Positions 1-13,043 of a stretch of 64,000 nt of DNA are shown here, in pieces; position 1 is the stretch's first letter; every line of letters begins with the position of its first letter. The position numbers were made by a program, and so were the translations under genes. Under the pieces are notes generated by a model. It did not search any database, had not been told where the DNA came from, and saw nothing but the letters and a program-made list of their open reading frames with translations. Origin of the DNA: Monosiga brevicollis MX1 (taxonomy: Eukaryota > Opisthokonta > Choanoflagellata > Craspedida > Salpingoecidae); the NCBI RefSeq assembly GCF_000002865.3, contig NW_001865072.1, positions 132,837 to 196,836 of the forward strand, in the 5' to 3' direction.

Positions 1-827
1 GGCCAAAACGCTGCTGGATCGCTTCGAAAGTTGGAACTTTATTGTCTGTGGCATGGGATGCAGTCAAAGCGCGTTGTTGAGTTGCCTCGCCGATGATGAT
101 GCGTTAGTGAGACCAACGGGCGAGGTATTGCTTACTGTGGACGCTGGCTGAGTAGATGCAATCAGCAGGGAAAAATCGCGCAAGGTCAAAGACCATCAAC
201 TTGGCCATGGCAGCCAGGACATGCGATGTGGTCACAAGAACCAGCTTGGGGTGTGTTACACGGTAGCATGTGCTCAATCAGCTCGTGGCCAAGATCTAAA
301 ATTCCACCCAGTCGGTAGTAACAACTCACCTTGTTCTTTGGAGAGCGCACACATGCCTCTAGCGCACGTCGCGCAACATCGCACCAGTCCTCCGTGTACG
401 TTCTGGGAAGCAACGAAGCGAGGTGATGGCAATAAGAAAACCGTGTGGTTGCCGACAGCAATCGAACCTCACGGCTACTCGCAAACAGACATACTTGACA
501 TCAGCCAAAATGTTGTCGATAGCTTCGTATTCATCGTCTTCGTCCAGAACCTTGAGCTCTTGGAAGGCTTTCTGAATCTGTGACAATGATAGCAAAGCAA
601 ATAAGAGCCATTGGACTCGACGACGTTTCCTTTTCGAAAGAACGATTAAAACCCCCAACAAATATTGTGTAAAACAAGGCGAGAAATGGAGAGAGCGCGC
701 TCAAGGACCAACCCCGTTGATGGCTTCTAGGTAAGTGGTCGGGGCCAACCCTTGTTCGCTGCCATCCTCGCGACGTGCCAGCCTAGAAAGATGTGGAGAT
801 CCCATGCACAGTGCATTCACCATCAAG

Positions 828-873
<46 letters not shown>

Positions 874-3800
874 GTCATCGCGACTAAAACAATACCGACA
901 CTTACACCCAACCACCCTCTGGCTCTTCAAGAGCATAGAGCTTTTCGCCTGACACATTGGAATGCAAGTAAAGTGAGGGCGCAACTGGCCCCTAATATCA
1001 CGCCAAGTTTAGCAAGAGGACGGACCCTGTCGAAGGTCAAGGCCTTGCGGAATTGTTTTCTTCAGATCGGCAATGGCACGATGGGTAGGCTGTGCACGAA
1101 GCTCTTGAAACTAAATATCCCATCACCAAGTTTCAAGATTAAGGGAACCAAACACAGTCTTGCTAGTCCGTGCTGGCCAAGACCAGTCCCGCCAGAACAT
1201 ACCTTGGTGTAGATGGCCTTGCACTCTCGCAAGCATCGTGCGACGCGAAGATCAGCACCCGTACGAGCCCTGTCGAGCCAGCCCATTATGAGGCTAGATA
1301 CTTGCAGAAGCAGGCGACTCTCCAACATGCACTCACTCATTTTCTGACACATCCCGACCGTCATCAAAGCGTGCCAGCTCGTCGATGGTTCCAAACCGTT
1401 CCAACTGTTGGCATGCCGGTTTGCGCATGGATAAGCGTCTGCGAGAGCCTGCGTTCATCTGTTCGCTTCGTGCGCTGGTATTGACCAGGCAGTTCAACAC
1501 ATGGCCTAGAAACGCACCTCTAGTTTTTTGAAAAAGAGCTTGTTGTCTAGCACCCGAAAGACAAGCTTTTCCAGAGCCCGACCAGTGTACTTGCCCGTGT
1601 TGACATCCTGAAGAATCGACAGTGAGAGGACGCTACCAGGATGAAGGTGCCATTATCGGCAAAATGCATCACATTGATACAGACCAGGGAATAAGCTCGG
1701 GCAAATCGTCCATTCGTCAGCTCGTTGAAGACAACAAGTGTTTCATCAAGATCCCAAATAAAAACCTGTCACAAGCAATCAGTTGAAGCCATCAAAGAAT
1801 GACTTGGCACGGGCTTCACAGCAGGGCGGCCTCGCTATTGTCTTTCCTTCATTTTTATTTTTCTCTCGCTTTGCCTATTGCGTTTGTCGTGCCTCAAGGT
1901 GGGGAGACGGGAACGAGAAGATGTGAGCCGAGCCCCTTACCGTGGGAGGTGCACTGATTTTGGTAGGAACTTCAACAAGAGGACTTGGTAAGCCAATTTG
2001 ATACCTGGTATACGGGAACAAACGAGATAAGAGCAGAACCTGATGAGTACGACGAAATTGGTGCCAGTGATAAAGATCAGTCTATCCGATGCAACGACAC
2101 AAACAATTTTGAACGTACGGCAATTCCTCGGGGCGGTCGGCAAGGCGGCGCTGATAGGTCAGCTTGGCACTCATACTGGCGTTGGGATCATTGGGTGCCA
2201 TCTCGTCATCCCGGGCGGGTTGTTTGGCAGGACGGCTTCCACCACGATCTGAGCTGGCGGCGCGCTTGCTGGGAAGAGCGTGTGTGGTGCTGTGTCGAGG
2301 GACTTGGCTTTGTGTCTGGAGCTGGTTTGAGGGCTGGGGTCCTGGTTGCGGGACCAACGCGGGTCCTTGGGGCTGAGCCTGGACCTGAACCTGGGCCTCG
2401 GGCTGGTTTTGAGGGACGTGTACAGGTAAAGACTGCGGATGCATGCCTTGAGGAGGAGGGAAAGGCTGCTGGGCTTGGTGTTGGTGTGCCGGGAAAGGGG
2501 GTTGAGCAAACTGAGATGGGGGCGCTGCAAACTGATTGTGAGGCGGATAAAAGGAAGGTTGAAAGCCGGCGTTGGTCGGAGGCGGGTAATTTGTGCCGGC
2601 GTTGTGAGGTGGTGGGAAGTTGGCATTGGCAGGAGGTCCAGCATGGCCCGGAGCCCCGGCCGCCCAGACACCTGGCGGAGGGAAGGGTGCGCCAAACCCA
2701 GCAGGGGGGTGATGGGCTGGTGGGGCTTGCGGTGGTGGAGCTAGCTGTGTTTGCTCCACATAGGCAACTGGGTAGATGCCACGAGCCCCTGTGCGCAAGT
2801 TGGTGCCTTCGTACCAGTCATCGCTCACCGTGCGCTCGAGTGTGAGCCAGTCGCCAGCCTGAACGGGAACAGGTGCATCCCACGGGGGTATTGAGCCAAG
2901 CAGCCTGCCACGAAATGGGACCGTGGAAGACATGCACACACATAGACGCACATCGAGCGACTTCACTTACGGCGATATCGATCTGACCAGGGTGAGCGGC
3001 CGCCAGAGGAAATTTGGCAATGCAGTGCGTTTGTTGTGGCTGCGCTTGTTGCTGGGGTTGCCGAGATTGCTGGGGTTGCTGGGGTTGGGATTGGGGGACT
3101 GAATGGTGTTGCGGTTGCGATACAGGTTGCGCAATTGAAGAGTGGTTGGATGTTCCGGGGATGTGACTGCCAGAAGAGAGATTTTGGTGTGGTTGCTGAG
3201 ATGAAGGTTGTGTCTGACCGGGCACCTCGTTTGCAACAACCCTGGCGTGGGCGATGGACGTGGGCGTGCTGTGCAGCAGCTTTTGCGTTCGGCGGTAAGC
3301 CACAGCCGGTGCCATATCAGTCAGCGCAGCCTCAGCCTCTGGAATCCAGTTCTGCAGACACCAAGGTGCCGTGCTTGGTGAGCTTGTGGGCCAGAGGACA
3401 ATGAGTGAAGACTGTCCCGAGTCATACCTTCTTGACCCAGCGGTCATAGAGCTTTTTCAGCTTGTTGTGCGACTTGAAGGCCGGTTTGTCCGGAAGAGCC
3501 AGGCCATAGAGAATGGGCATGTTCCTTCGGTAGACAGGAGCCAAAGAAGAGCAAGCATGTCATTGATGCATCAGGCATGAGAGCTTTGGAAAGAATGAGG
3601 AGAAAAAAAAAAGCAGCTAGCAGCAAGGGCGGACGCACTGGCGGAGGGCTTGACAAAATGGCCCGTCGGCATTGGCAAAGACATAGTCGAGAAGATAACA
3701 GCAAGCAATATTTCGTGCCTCGTCACCCTGTGATGGGAGAGGAGGGAGCCAAGGGTGGCGTTATGACCGAGCGTGATCAAACGGGTTAACATCCGAGGCC

Positions 3801-4089
3801 TATGGGCACAGCTATTGGGGAATGATCCAGCTCAGTGTACCTTGGCGAGGGTTTGGAAGAGCTCGTGGAGCAGATTGTCTGAAAATTGCGCCTCGGCCTG
3901 CTGAATACCGCGGCAGGCTGCCTCGATCCTGTACCACAAGGGGCAACGGGTACCATGATGATCGTCCGCGCACGGCGCTGTGCAGAGACCATGTGTGGCG
4001 AGGTGGGAGCGCGCATACCGGTGCTGAGACTTTGTGATGTCGTTAAATATGGCGTGGAGATCCACCATGGCGCCAGGTGCCCCAGCCAT
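1..4089 (-). CDS. EYA-family phosphatase with N-terminal CID-like and SH3 domains (3' end cut by window)
   Basis: A multi-exon gene rebuilt from ATG at 4089. Exons: 4089-4019, 3928-3841, 3727-3639, 3524-3428, 3351-2971, 2858-2119, 2004-1941, 1765-1685, 1607-1518, 1404-1337, 1293-1203, 1110-about 1024, perhaps 726-713, 577-495, 402-330, 244-136 and 45-1; phases agree except around 1110-713. Residues about 10-150 form a helical CID-like (ENTH/VHS superfamily) domain with YLLDYVFAN and KLKKLYDRWVKK. An SH3 follows (about 224-278; DDWYEG, NLRTGARGIYP), then a Pro/Gln-rich linker. From residue 511 comes the EYA haloacid-dehalogenase domain: VFIWDLDETLVVF supplies Asp515, Asp517 and Thr519 of DxDxT, then DNKLFFKKLE, a helical insert, LVLVTTSHVLAAMAKL and FEAIQQRFG. 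The last roughly 45 residues, with the GDG/EE motif, lie outside the window. Known EYAs are tyrosine phosphatases and SIX-family coactivators. The family call is firm; the fused N-terminus is from exon continuity. Confidence 0.88.
829..872. repeat. CA dinucleotide repeat in an EYA-gene intron
   Basis: About 22 CA units inside the intron preceding the tentative micro-exon at 713-726. Confidence 0.9.
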
Positions 4090-5040
4090 GGTGAATAAAA
4101 CAAGCTAGCCAAGTATCATACAAGATGGGGATGAGTGGAACGTAGCCGCAACGTGTTTGCAGAGGGGTCCATTGTCCTCCGAGGCACCTCGTCGCCGGTG
4201 CAGGTCCCGCGCACCCTTGCCAAACAAACCACTGCCTGACACCCACAGTAGTGTCACCTATCCTCGCTAGCCCTGTGCTGCACTTGAACCTCGACCCCCT
4301 TTATCCACTGGACCAGCTCGCCATGCGCCCCAGCAAGAGCCAGCAGCGGCGAGAGCGGAGGAGAGCCAAGGAGCGGAACCGAGCGCGCACACACACACTC
4401 ACCGCCAGATGAGTTGAGCGCCGTGAAGACGAAATGAGTGAGAGAGACGCAGAGGCACAGCGAGGCGCGAGGGCAGAGACAGAGGAAACCACGGGCACGA
4501 TGGATAGAGGAAAGCTCCAAGGCTTGAGTGAGAGGCAGAGATGTGCTAGGAATGTAGCACCAGAGAAGCTGAAAACAAAAGGTATATAAGAGATTCATCT
4601 CACAAGATGCATCAAGCAAGAGATTCACCACAACCCGCACACGATTCTCAGAGGTTCTACAGAAGGAGAAACAAGGAAAATTTCTCTCTCGAAATCTTTC
4701 TTGTTACATGTGGTAGTTGTGCTATTCCTTTGTCTCTTTGTTTTTCTCTTCTAATTTTCTCTCGAAAAGTTGTTGTCAGACAAAACGAGCATGCGGGTGA
4801 GAGAGAGAGACACACACACACACACACACAGAGAAAGAATTTCATCTTTTTTGTCTTTTTTTTTTTTTTGTGGTTGACGACCTGCAAACTCGTGGGGAGA
4901 CGGACGGCTGACGGAGTGGACGGGGAAGAGTTGAGAGTTGATTCGATCGCTGTTTGTGAGCGGTTGGCGGCGGGGGCGGCGGTGGAGCTGCTGCTGTAAT
5001 TGGGGTGGGCTGGTGTCGATTTTACATTTCAAGTGGCAAG
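4090..5040. promoter_or_regulatory. divergent intergenic region between the EYA-type gene and PP5
   Basis: About 950 bases between two start codons on opposite strands. No convincing coding exon is visible. It holds a short CA tract near 4812-4830 and T-rich runs near 4848-4870 just upstream of the PP5 start, a pattern seen before other genes in the window. No clear TATA box. A shared promoter role is inferred from geometry only. Confidence 0.4.
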
Positions 5041-7995
5041 ATGGCTGCTGAGCGGGCTGTGGAAGCCAAGGAACGGTACGCACGCATCTTCCCTGTCTGC
5101 GCTTGCTTGGGTGCCACTCGCGTACGGGGCTCATCGATTTTGTGGCCCGTCCCATATACATGTAGTGGCAACAAGGCGTTTAAGAATAAGAGCTTTCATG
5201 CCGCCATTGATGCATACACCGAGGCCATTGATCTGGATCCTCAGGTCTGCCCCTGCCCGTTGTGACCCTTGGCATTGGGCCAGATTTGGACGCTCTCATC
5301 CACACCCTCAAATCCATTCCCGCTAGCCGGCCTACTACTGCAATCGTGCTTTTGCGTACCTCAAAACCGAAGGTATGCTCTTGCTTTGGCACAAGGCCAC
5401 TTCTTTTTGAGCCCTGACCGCCCCTTGCTTCTCACTCGTGTTTCCATTCCTGGTTGTCCACTACCTCGTAGCTTGGGGTGCTGCCGTGAACGATGCCAAC
5501 GAGGCCTTGAAGCTGGATGATCGCTTCATTAAGGCTTACTATCGTCGCGCCACCGCCAACATGAATCTGGGCCACCTCAAGGCCTCGCGCCGAGATTTCG
5601 AGGCCGTCCTCAAGGTTCATTTCTCGGCTTTCGCTCCCGAAACCTTGTCGACTTTGGAGGTCGCTTGAGTCTCATCCCCTTTGTACCATCTTGCTGACGT
5701 TGTAGGTGAAGCCAAGTGACAAGGACGCCCAGCAAAAGCTCAAGGGTGTTGAAAAGATGATTCATCAGCTGGCCTTTGCCAAGGCCATTGCTGTCGAACA
5801 CAACACCATCTCTGCCGTCGAAAAGCTGCGCCAGAACCTCGAGAACTTGAGTTGGTACCTGCTTCATAACCCCAACCGATACCATGCTTCTGGCAAAAGC
5901 TTGAAATGAGGCGTCTTTATGTTTGACTCAAGACTCGTTTGACGTGTCATGACGTGTCTCGTAGCCGTTCCGGACTCCTACACCGGCCCCTCTTTCGAGA
6001 TGGGCAACATTACCAAGGAGGTGGGTCCCATGATCGAAGCAAGTTCGCGCAGCCCCTTCTTTTGCTGCCTCTGACCGCCTTGGCTGCCGTCGTGCTGCAG
6101 TTTGTTGAAGAGATGGTGGAACAGTTCCGCAAGCAGGAAACGATCCACAAGAAATACACCATTCAGGTCAGTGGCAAAGCAACGACAACAACCTCTAGTC
6201 CATCTCTCTCTGCTCCCAATGGACATGCAACCATGTTCTGCACAGCCACACACACACACACACACACACATACAACAATTATATGGCCAAGGTACTCTGC
6301 AAGTCTCACGCTCTTTGACCTCTTGCCTCTTGTTTGGCACCTCAGATTTTGCTGATGGCCTACGACTTGCTGCGCAAGCTGCCCAGCCTCACGGACGTGC
6401 GCATCCCAGAGAGCAACAAGGTTTGATCTGCCTTCCACCCTCGGGTTTGTTTGCGATTCCACCCAAACCTTTGACCTCATACATGGACGACCGGTGCTCC
6501 CCCGGCATGCCGCAGCTGACGGTGTGCGGCGACACGCACGGCCAATTTTATGACGTGCTGAACATCTTTGAGCTCAACGGTCGCCCCTCGCCAGAGAACC
6601 CTTATGTGTTTAACGGCGACTTTGTGGACCGTGGTTCCTTCAGCTGTGAGGTCATCCTCACGTTTTTGGCCTACCGCATTCTTTACCCCAACAGCTTCTT
6701 CGTACGTACCGGTGGCTCGAAGCATGCATGGTCCTTGCGCTTTCTTCTTTGTGCTGTCCTCTTATTATCAGTCCCGCGCTCTCATGACGTCGCGTCCCAA
6801 CGCATCCCATCAGATGTCGCGGGGCAACCATGAGTCGGAGCGCATGAACGAGATGTATGGGTTCACCGGTGAGGTCAAGGCCAAATATACCTCACAGGTC
6901 ATGGATCTATTCACCGAAGTGTACAACTCGCTCCCCCTGGGCCACGTCATCGAGGACAAGATTCTGGTGCGAGCCGCCTGCTGGGCCCCATTGGCTTGAC
7001 AAAGTGTGCTATTTGTATGCGCACGCTGTGGCCCGAGCATGGCCACTCATTGTGTGGCGCGTGTCTCTGGCCTTAGGTCGTCCACGGCGGTCTCTTCAGC
7101 CGCGACGGAGTAACGCTCGATGAATTGCGCAAGATTGACCGATTTTGCCAGCCCCCCGAGGAAGGCCTCATGTGCGTGCCCATGAGTGCTGAGCGGCAAC
7201 AGTGCTGTAGCTCGTCTAGTTGTTCGACCGCCTCGCGCGTTTCTCATTGGAGGGTGCCTTTTGACTTGATACATGTGCATCAGGTGCGAGCTGTTGTGGG
7301 CGGACCCTGGACCTCGCCCTGGCCGCTGGCCTTCGATGCGTGGCACGGGCCTGCAGTTTGGCCCCGATATCACCAAGCAGTTCCTTGAGCACAACAATCT
7401 GAAGCTGCTCATTCGCAGCCACGAAATGAAGGAGGAAGGCTACGAGGTGAGGGCTCACGACGTGTGGCCTGAGGGGGTTTGGTCTGATTGAAACGAGTTG
7501 AAGTTTTTTTTTTGTTTGTTTGTTTTCTTGACCTGGTCTCACGAGCGATTGGTTTGTGCCTGGCACACCATCGATCCAGGTTGCTCACGATGGCAAGTGT
7601 ATTACCATCTTTTCTGCACCGAATTATTGTGACCAAAGTATGTTGATCGTCCCTTGATGCGGTGCTGGAAAAATCTCAAGTTGTCACGTTCCAAAACTGT
7701 GCTCACTTGGCCTTCTGGGCGTTTCATTCATCAACAGTGGGTAACAAGGGAGCCTTTATCACACTGACCAAGGACCTCGAGCCCAAGTTCACGCAATTCG
7801 ATGCTGTGGTGAGGTCCCATTGTCCTGCTGGTTGTGTCATCTCCCACGGAGATTTTGGTAGTTTTTTGTGCAACCACCTCACAAAGACATCAACCCCTCC
7901 CGCCCTGCCTCTGGTTGTCAAACTTGCAGTGGCACCCAGATGTCAAGCCAATGGCCTATGCAGGCGGCTACATGTCGTCCATGCTGGGCATGTAA
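5041..7995 (+). CDS. PPP5C: serine/threonine protein phosphatase 5 (TPR-PP5)
   Basis: A multi-exon gene starting [12 protein letters not shown] at 5041, with the first intron at GTACGC. TPR motifs follow: [35 protein letters not shown] and [16 protein letters not shown], then a linker and the PPP catalytic domain. All metal-binding and catalytic motifs are visible: CGDTHGQ near 6528, NGDFVDRG near 6614, RGNHES near 6819, HGGLFS near 7083, IRSHE near 7412 and FSAPNYCDQ near 7610. The C-terminus ([13 protein letters not shown]) ends at TAA 7993-7995 and matches the PP5 autoregulatory tail region. In other eukaryotes PP5 binds HSP90 through its TPRs and dephosphorylates client kinases and receptors. 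About a dozen short introns interrupt it, one carrying a CA repeat at 6246-6270. Nothing looks broken. The ortholog call is very secure. Confidence 0.96.
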
Positions 7996-8211
7996 GCCTT
8001 GCTGCTAGTCTCGTGACAGTACCGCCAGACCTTGCCCATACCACAAACGAAAATCGGATTCTAAAGCCTTGACAGAAAAAAAAAACTTGATTAGCCATGC
8101 CCCTTTTACCCGATGATCCCTAACTTTATTCCCGCTCTTTATTTTGTTGCGCGCGGTCATTAACCGCCCGGGCTCGTCACTCTCCTAACCTGCCTCTTTT
8201 GTCGTGCCCGC

Positions 8212-8265
<54 letters not shown>

Positions 8266-8536
8266 TCTCTAACTAANNAATTCACACAACACACACACAC
8301 ATTCCTTTTGAAATTTTTTACACACTGTCTCTCCCTCACACACACACATACACACACATACACACACGTACGCGGGTCTGGCAATTGGCGCTGGAGCCTG
8401 ATGAGTGATTGAGGCCGGCGCGTCGTACTGGGAGGGGGGGCTGTGATTTGAGGCGTGCGTGCGTTGGGTTGGTGGATGAGGAGGGAGGGGGTTGTTTTGG
8501 CTGGACTGTGCGGCTGCGCGATCGACATCCCGCAGA
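7996..8536. promoter_or_regulatory. intergenic region before the TMCO3-like gene, with CT repeats and two unread bases
   Basis: About 540 bases hold the PP5 3' flank and the upstream region of the antiporter gene. A CT repeat occupies about 8213-8271, two N bases lie at 8278-8279, and CA-rich tracts follow to about 8368. No coding exon is seen. The two Ns sit in or next to repeats and probably mark poor sequence quality. Confidence 0.4.
8213..8271. repeat. CT dinucleotide repeat
   Basis: CT tract with a few interruptions, upstream of the TMCO3-like gene and next to two unread bases. Confidence 0.85.
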
Positions 8537-11500
8537 ATGCGGCTGGGGCTTCTGGCACTGCTGGTCGTGCTGGTGGCTCGCGTAAGCGCCGCCGCTGAGC
8601 CGGTTGACGAAGCGCAGCAGCAGCTTCCCTTGGTACGCCTCAAGTGCCAATGCACTGGCGTGATCATCGTATCAATATCGCCCTCGCTCGGCATGACAAG
8701 GGGCTCTCGCAACTCACTTTCACCCCGCAGCAGGCACAAGACCAGCCCTTGCCGCAATACCAAGCGGACCTAGCCGCGGAAAAGCAAGGTTGGCCGCGGA
8801 TGAGACCTGCGTCCCTTTGTCCTGTTGATACATCAACCCCCGCCCCCACTCACCAGTTACTCAACATTGCCCCTGGGCCATGAATGGTTCTCGCTTGGCT
8901 CGCACCCCCAGCCCAAAAACTCGTGGATGCCTTTGTCAGCAATGCCGATCATTCAAATGGGCCGGCTGGAAACAAGGAGTCCGAGGCGGCTGCTGTGCCC
9001 ATCCCGGAAGTGGTAGCTCCTGGGCGGGCGGCTGGCGGCACTGCCAACGAAGCCAACGCTCAAGATGCCGTCGAAATTGACCCCTCCGAAAAGGACGAAA
9101 AGCCTCTCCTCGCAGATGCCCTCAAAGATGAGCAGCCTGACGAAGAGGCTGCTGCTTTTGCTGATCGCCGCGTCAATTTCCGTTCCAAGCGTCTCATCGA
9201 AGCCTTTGCCACCAAGCGCTCCGAGGTATTTCTGCTTTTTGAGCCCATCAAGTCTCCTTGTTCAAGCCCAACTTACCTTTGAGCTCCTCCCCACTGCCTC
9301 TCCCTTTTCCTCTCTCTCTCCCTTTTCCTCTCTCTCCGCTCCCCCCTTTTCTCTTTTGCGCGCCCTGGCATACGATTTCAGCCTGATGTGGCCCCAACTA
9401 CGTCCCCCGTGCCCCGTGTCCTGACATCACAGGTGTTGGCCACAATCATGGACCACGTGGCAGTGATTCGCAACATGACCGACTTGACTGTTGCCGAGAA
9501 GCAAGTGCGCATTGAAGCTCTTAACATGGTGCGTTGCCATTGAGCCCACATAATGTTTTGAGGCGGCTTTCTCTTTGCGGTGTCAGGCTGCTGATTACTG
9601 TTGTTGATGACTGTTGTCAATGGGCCTGACTTGAGTAGACGATGCGTCACATCAACACCACGTACAACTCGTACGTCAAGACCACAAACGAGCTGCAATC
9701 AGTTTTGGACAGCGACTTTTCCTCCTTTCAGGTTTGGCTGTCACTGCCGTGTTGGCAACGCTTCAGCATCTACCTTGCTCACAGCCAAGCTGTCCTACAT
9801 TGTGACTCGCGGCATCTAGGCTATAATTGCATGGCAACGAAGCTTGTCGGAGGAACAGCGAAAGCGCATCGCTCAGCTGCAAATCCAAGCCGTAAGCCCA
9901 TGCGCGCTGGACTTGATCGTTCTCTGTGTTGTGTGGTGCGCGGCACGCTGCAGCATCAACTTGTTGCCCCCGTCCCCTCTCTCCGCGGCCCACCGGCAGA
10001 TGCGCGAACATGCAGCACTTGAGCGGCTTGAAGAGAATCAAGAACAAATGGAGGCGCTAGAGGAAGCTCGAAACCATGACCGCGTACAGCTGGACAAAGT
10101 CTCACTCATGCTTAATGAAGTTGAAGACACGGGTTAGTTGGCCCCCGTGTCTGCATTAAATGCACCCTGCTCCCAATTTGGGGAGAGGTATTCTCCTATT
10201 CCATCAGTATACGGATCGCTCATTTCCATGTGACTGGTGGGTAACACCGACCCGATAGCCAAGACGCTGCAGCGTTTTTTGGACGACCACGCCTTCCGCA
10301 AGGCTCAAAATGTGAAGGATGCCTCCCTCATCACCGTCATCAAGATTCAACGCCAATCCAAGGAGTTGGCGAGGTATGGAGCAAGCCTGCACCTCGACTT
10401 GTCGAACTGGGCCTGCACCCAAGTTTAAATGCATGCTGTTCTGTTGTAGGCACGACGATCAGCCCGCTTCCCCCGACTCGGCGCGTGGTCGGCAACGCAA
10501 ACAAGAGCAGCAGGAGATGACCTGGCTTGTGGATGCAGACAACAACCAGTATGCTGCACTGAAGCCGTATTGAACACGATTTTCACTCTGGCATCGACTT
10601 TCCCTTCACGGTGCTTGTTATACAGGTTTGCGCTCACGCGGCCATCAGACACCACGGAGCTGCTGGAAGACGTGGGCCTGCTCAACGATCTTCTTCGCCT
10701 CGTCATTGCCTGCTTCCTGGCCGGTGCCATTTGCACCTCTTTCAAGTGCGGCTGCATTTTTTATTTTTTTTTGCTTTTTTTTTCTAATGTCCCGCCCCCG
10801 TTCACCCTTTGCTCTTGAAGCCCACACGTCGTAACGCCCCGCTTCACCCGGTATGACTTGCAGCATGCCGTCTTTCGTGGGTTATGTCGTTGCGGGCACT
10901 CTATTGGGACCCTCAGGCCTGAATGTTGTGACGGTGAGTCCACTGCAAACTAGTCTCTGCCCCTGCTGTGGGAGGCTTACGTGATCCGCTTCACCAAACG
11001 TTGTTGCGCGGCTGCCGGTGGGCCACCAATAGACTATTGTGCAAATTACAACGATTGGAGACCTTGGCGTTTTCTTTGTTCTCTTCACGCTGGGCATGGA
11101 GGTGTGGTGTTGTCGCGTCCTTGTGACTCTCACCCTCGCCTGCTGGATGGTGTGTCGCGCAGCCTCACTTGTGTCTGCGATGCTCTGCCTCAGTTTTCCA
11201 TTAGCAAGCTGCGGGATATGTTTCGAGTTGCAGTTGTTGGCGGCACCATCTACACCATCGTCTCCCTTTTGGGCATCACGTGCTTTGGTCTTTCGCTTGC
11301 ACGGCCTCTTTCAGAAACGTTTGTGTAGATGCCTTTTTGCTGCCGCAGCTCTCCTATAAGGGCCCTTTTTCAAAGCTTGCCAACTCAAACCTCTCGGGTC
11401 TCGCGCGCGCGCCCTCGACTACCTCATAGGCTTTTTGTTGCCATGGTTGTTGCCTTGTCATCCACCACCGTGGCGGCCAACAACTTGACACACTCGGAGC

Positions 11501-13043
11501 ACGAGTCGACGCATGGACGACACATGCTGGGCATGCTACTCATGCAGGATGTTTATCTGGGCGTCATCGTTGCGGCCTCTCCACTTCTGGCCTCACTTGA
11601 TAATGTACGTCTGCGCCGGCACAAGTTGTGACGCGAGAATCAATTGCAGATGCTTCTAACACTTGGTGGCCACTTTTAGGTTGCAACCGGTGACGTTATT
11701 TTGCTCATTTTGTGGCTGATTGGAAGTTTTGTGTTGCTGGGTCTCATTACAGCTCTTTTCACCAAGGTGCGATCTTTGCGTTCTGTGCTTGCACTCTGCA
11801 CACATCTCAGCACTGCCAGCATTCAAGCCAAAATGGCTTCACTCGCGCCATATGCTTTAGTTTGTTGTTGAGAAGCTCGTGTCACAAATGAGCCGATATG
11901 ATGAGACCACCCAGTTGTTGGCAATTTTGAGTATCTGCTTTGGAATGCTCAAACTGACTGAACACATGGAGGTCAGTGCAGCTTCTTTTTTTTTTTTTTT
12001 TTTTTTTTTTTTCCTTTTCCTTGCTTTTTTTCTCAAGTTGACTGAAACCCACACGTGCCCGTTTTTCTGTATCTGCCTCTATTTCAAAGGTATCCATGGA
12101 GCTGGGATGCTTCTTGGCCGGGCTCATGTTCTCCATGGCTGATGCCACATCTGCTCGGCTTAACACGGGCTTTCACGCTGGGAATCATGGTATAACGCAT
12201 CGACTCATGACCTTGGTTGATCCTGTAAAAGATCTTTTCTTGGCCATCTTCTTTGCCTCTGTTGGTACGTGGTACATCCAACTTTGTGCTCAGAATCAGC
12301 TAGCCGCCCATCTACACCCTAGGGCTGCATCGCTCTTGAGCTGCGGCCCGCAAGCCGGCGTGCCCATTTTTCATGGTGGTTCTGTGGGTCTTGACCTCTT
12401 CCAAATCTAGGTATGCACATCTATCCGACTTTTTTGGCTACCAATGCTACTTTACTACTTGCATTGACCACCGGCATCACTGTCATCAAGTATACAGCCG
12501 GCATTGTGGTACGCCTGGCGGTACCAGTTAAAATCAAAGTCTGCATTCCACGCCGATATTTTTCAGCAAACACGTGCCTTCCAACATCTTGAATCGCTGG
12601 TGGTATCTAGGTATTGAAGTACGGGGTCGGCAAGACCAATCTTTCCGAGGTTCATGTCATGTCAGTGGGATTGGCACAGGTTAGCAGCGTCGTGCCATTT
12701 TGCCTTGCTGGCTGAATGCCGTCTTGCCGTGTGGTCGGTTGATATTGATGGGGACAAACATGATGACTGCTGTAGATTAGCGAATTTGCGTTTGTGTTGG
12801 CCAGTCGCGGCCGACGATTAGGCATCTTGTCACAAGTGAGCTTGCCCTGGACTCGCCTCGCATCTTGTGTTTGAGAAGAGTCGAAACACTTGCCCTGACG
12901 CTCACGCTTTGCCACGGCTACAGCCCATCTATTTCTTGTTGCTTAGTGTGACAGGGCTCTCCCTACTCCTGGCTCCGCTCATCTGGAGTCTTATTCAACA
13001 GAGCCGACAACGACTGCTCGTTGGCCCCGCTCTGACAGCATAA
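8537..13043 (+). CDS. TMCO3: TMCO3-like CPA2/KefB-type cation/proton antiporter
   Basis: The start at 8537 opens with a signal peptide (MRLGLLALLVVLVARVSA). A long non-membrane region with coiled coils follows (EENQEQMEALEEARNHDRVQ near 10030). The membrane domain is spread over many short exons: VGYVVAGTLLGPSGLNVV near 10880, TTIGDLGVFFVLFTLGME near 11044, LGMLLMQDVYLGVIVAAS near 11529, VSMELGCFLAGLMFSMADA near 12092, PVKDLFLAIFFASVG near 12220, then ISEFAFVLASRGRRLG near 12777 and a last hydrophobic exon ending GPALTA at 13041-13043. The order, and the lumenal coiled coil before the exchanger, match vertebrate TMCO3, a proposed Na+ or K+/H+ exchanger of endomembranes. Ion and location are not shown by the sequence. 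At least fifteen introns are present, one with a long T run at 11982-12012. Confidence 0.9.

Noticed and set aside
1985-2845. A plus-strand open frame of 286 codons opposite the SH3 and linker exon.
   Set aside because: It is Gly/Trp-rich, spans two introns of the EYA gene on the other strand, and has no family features, while the minus strand encodes a clear SH3.
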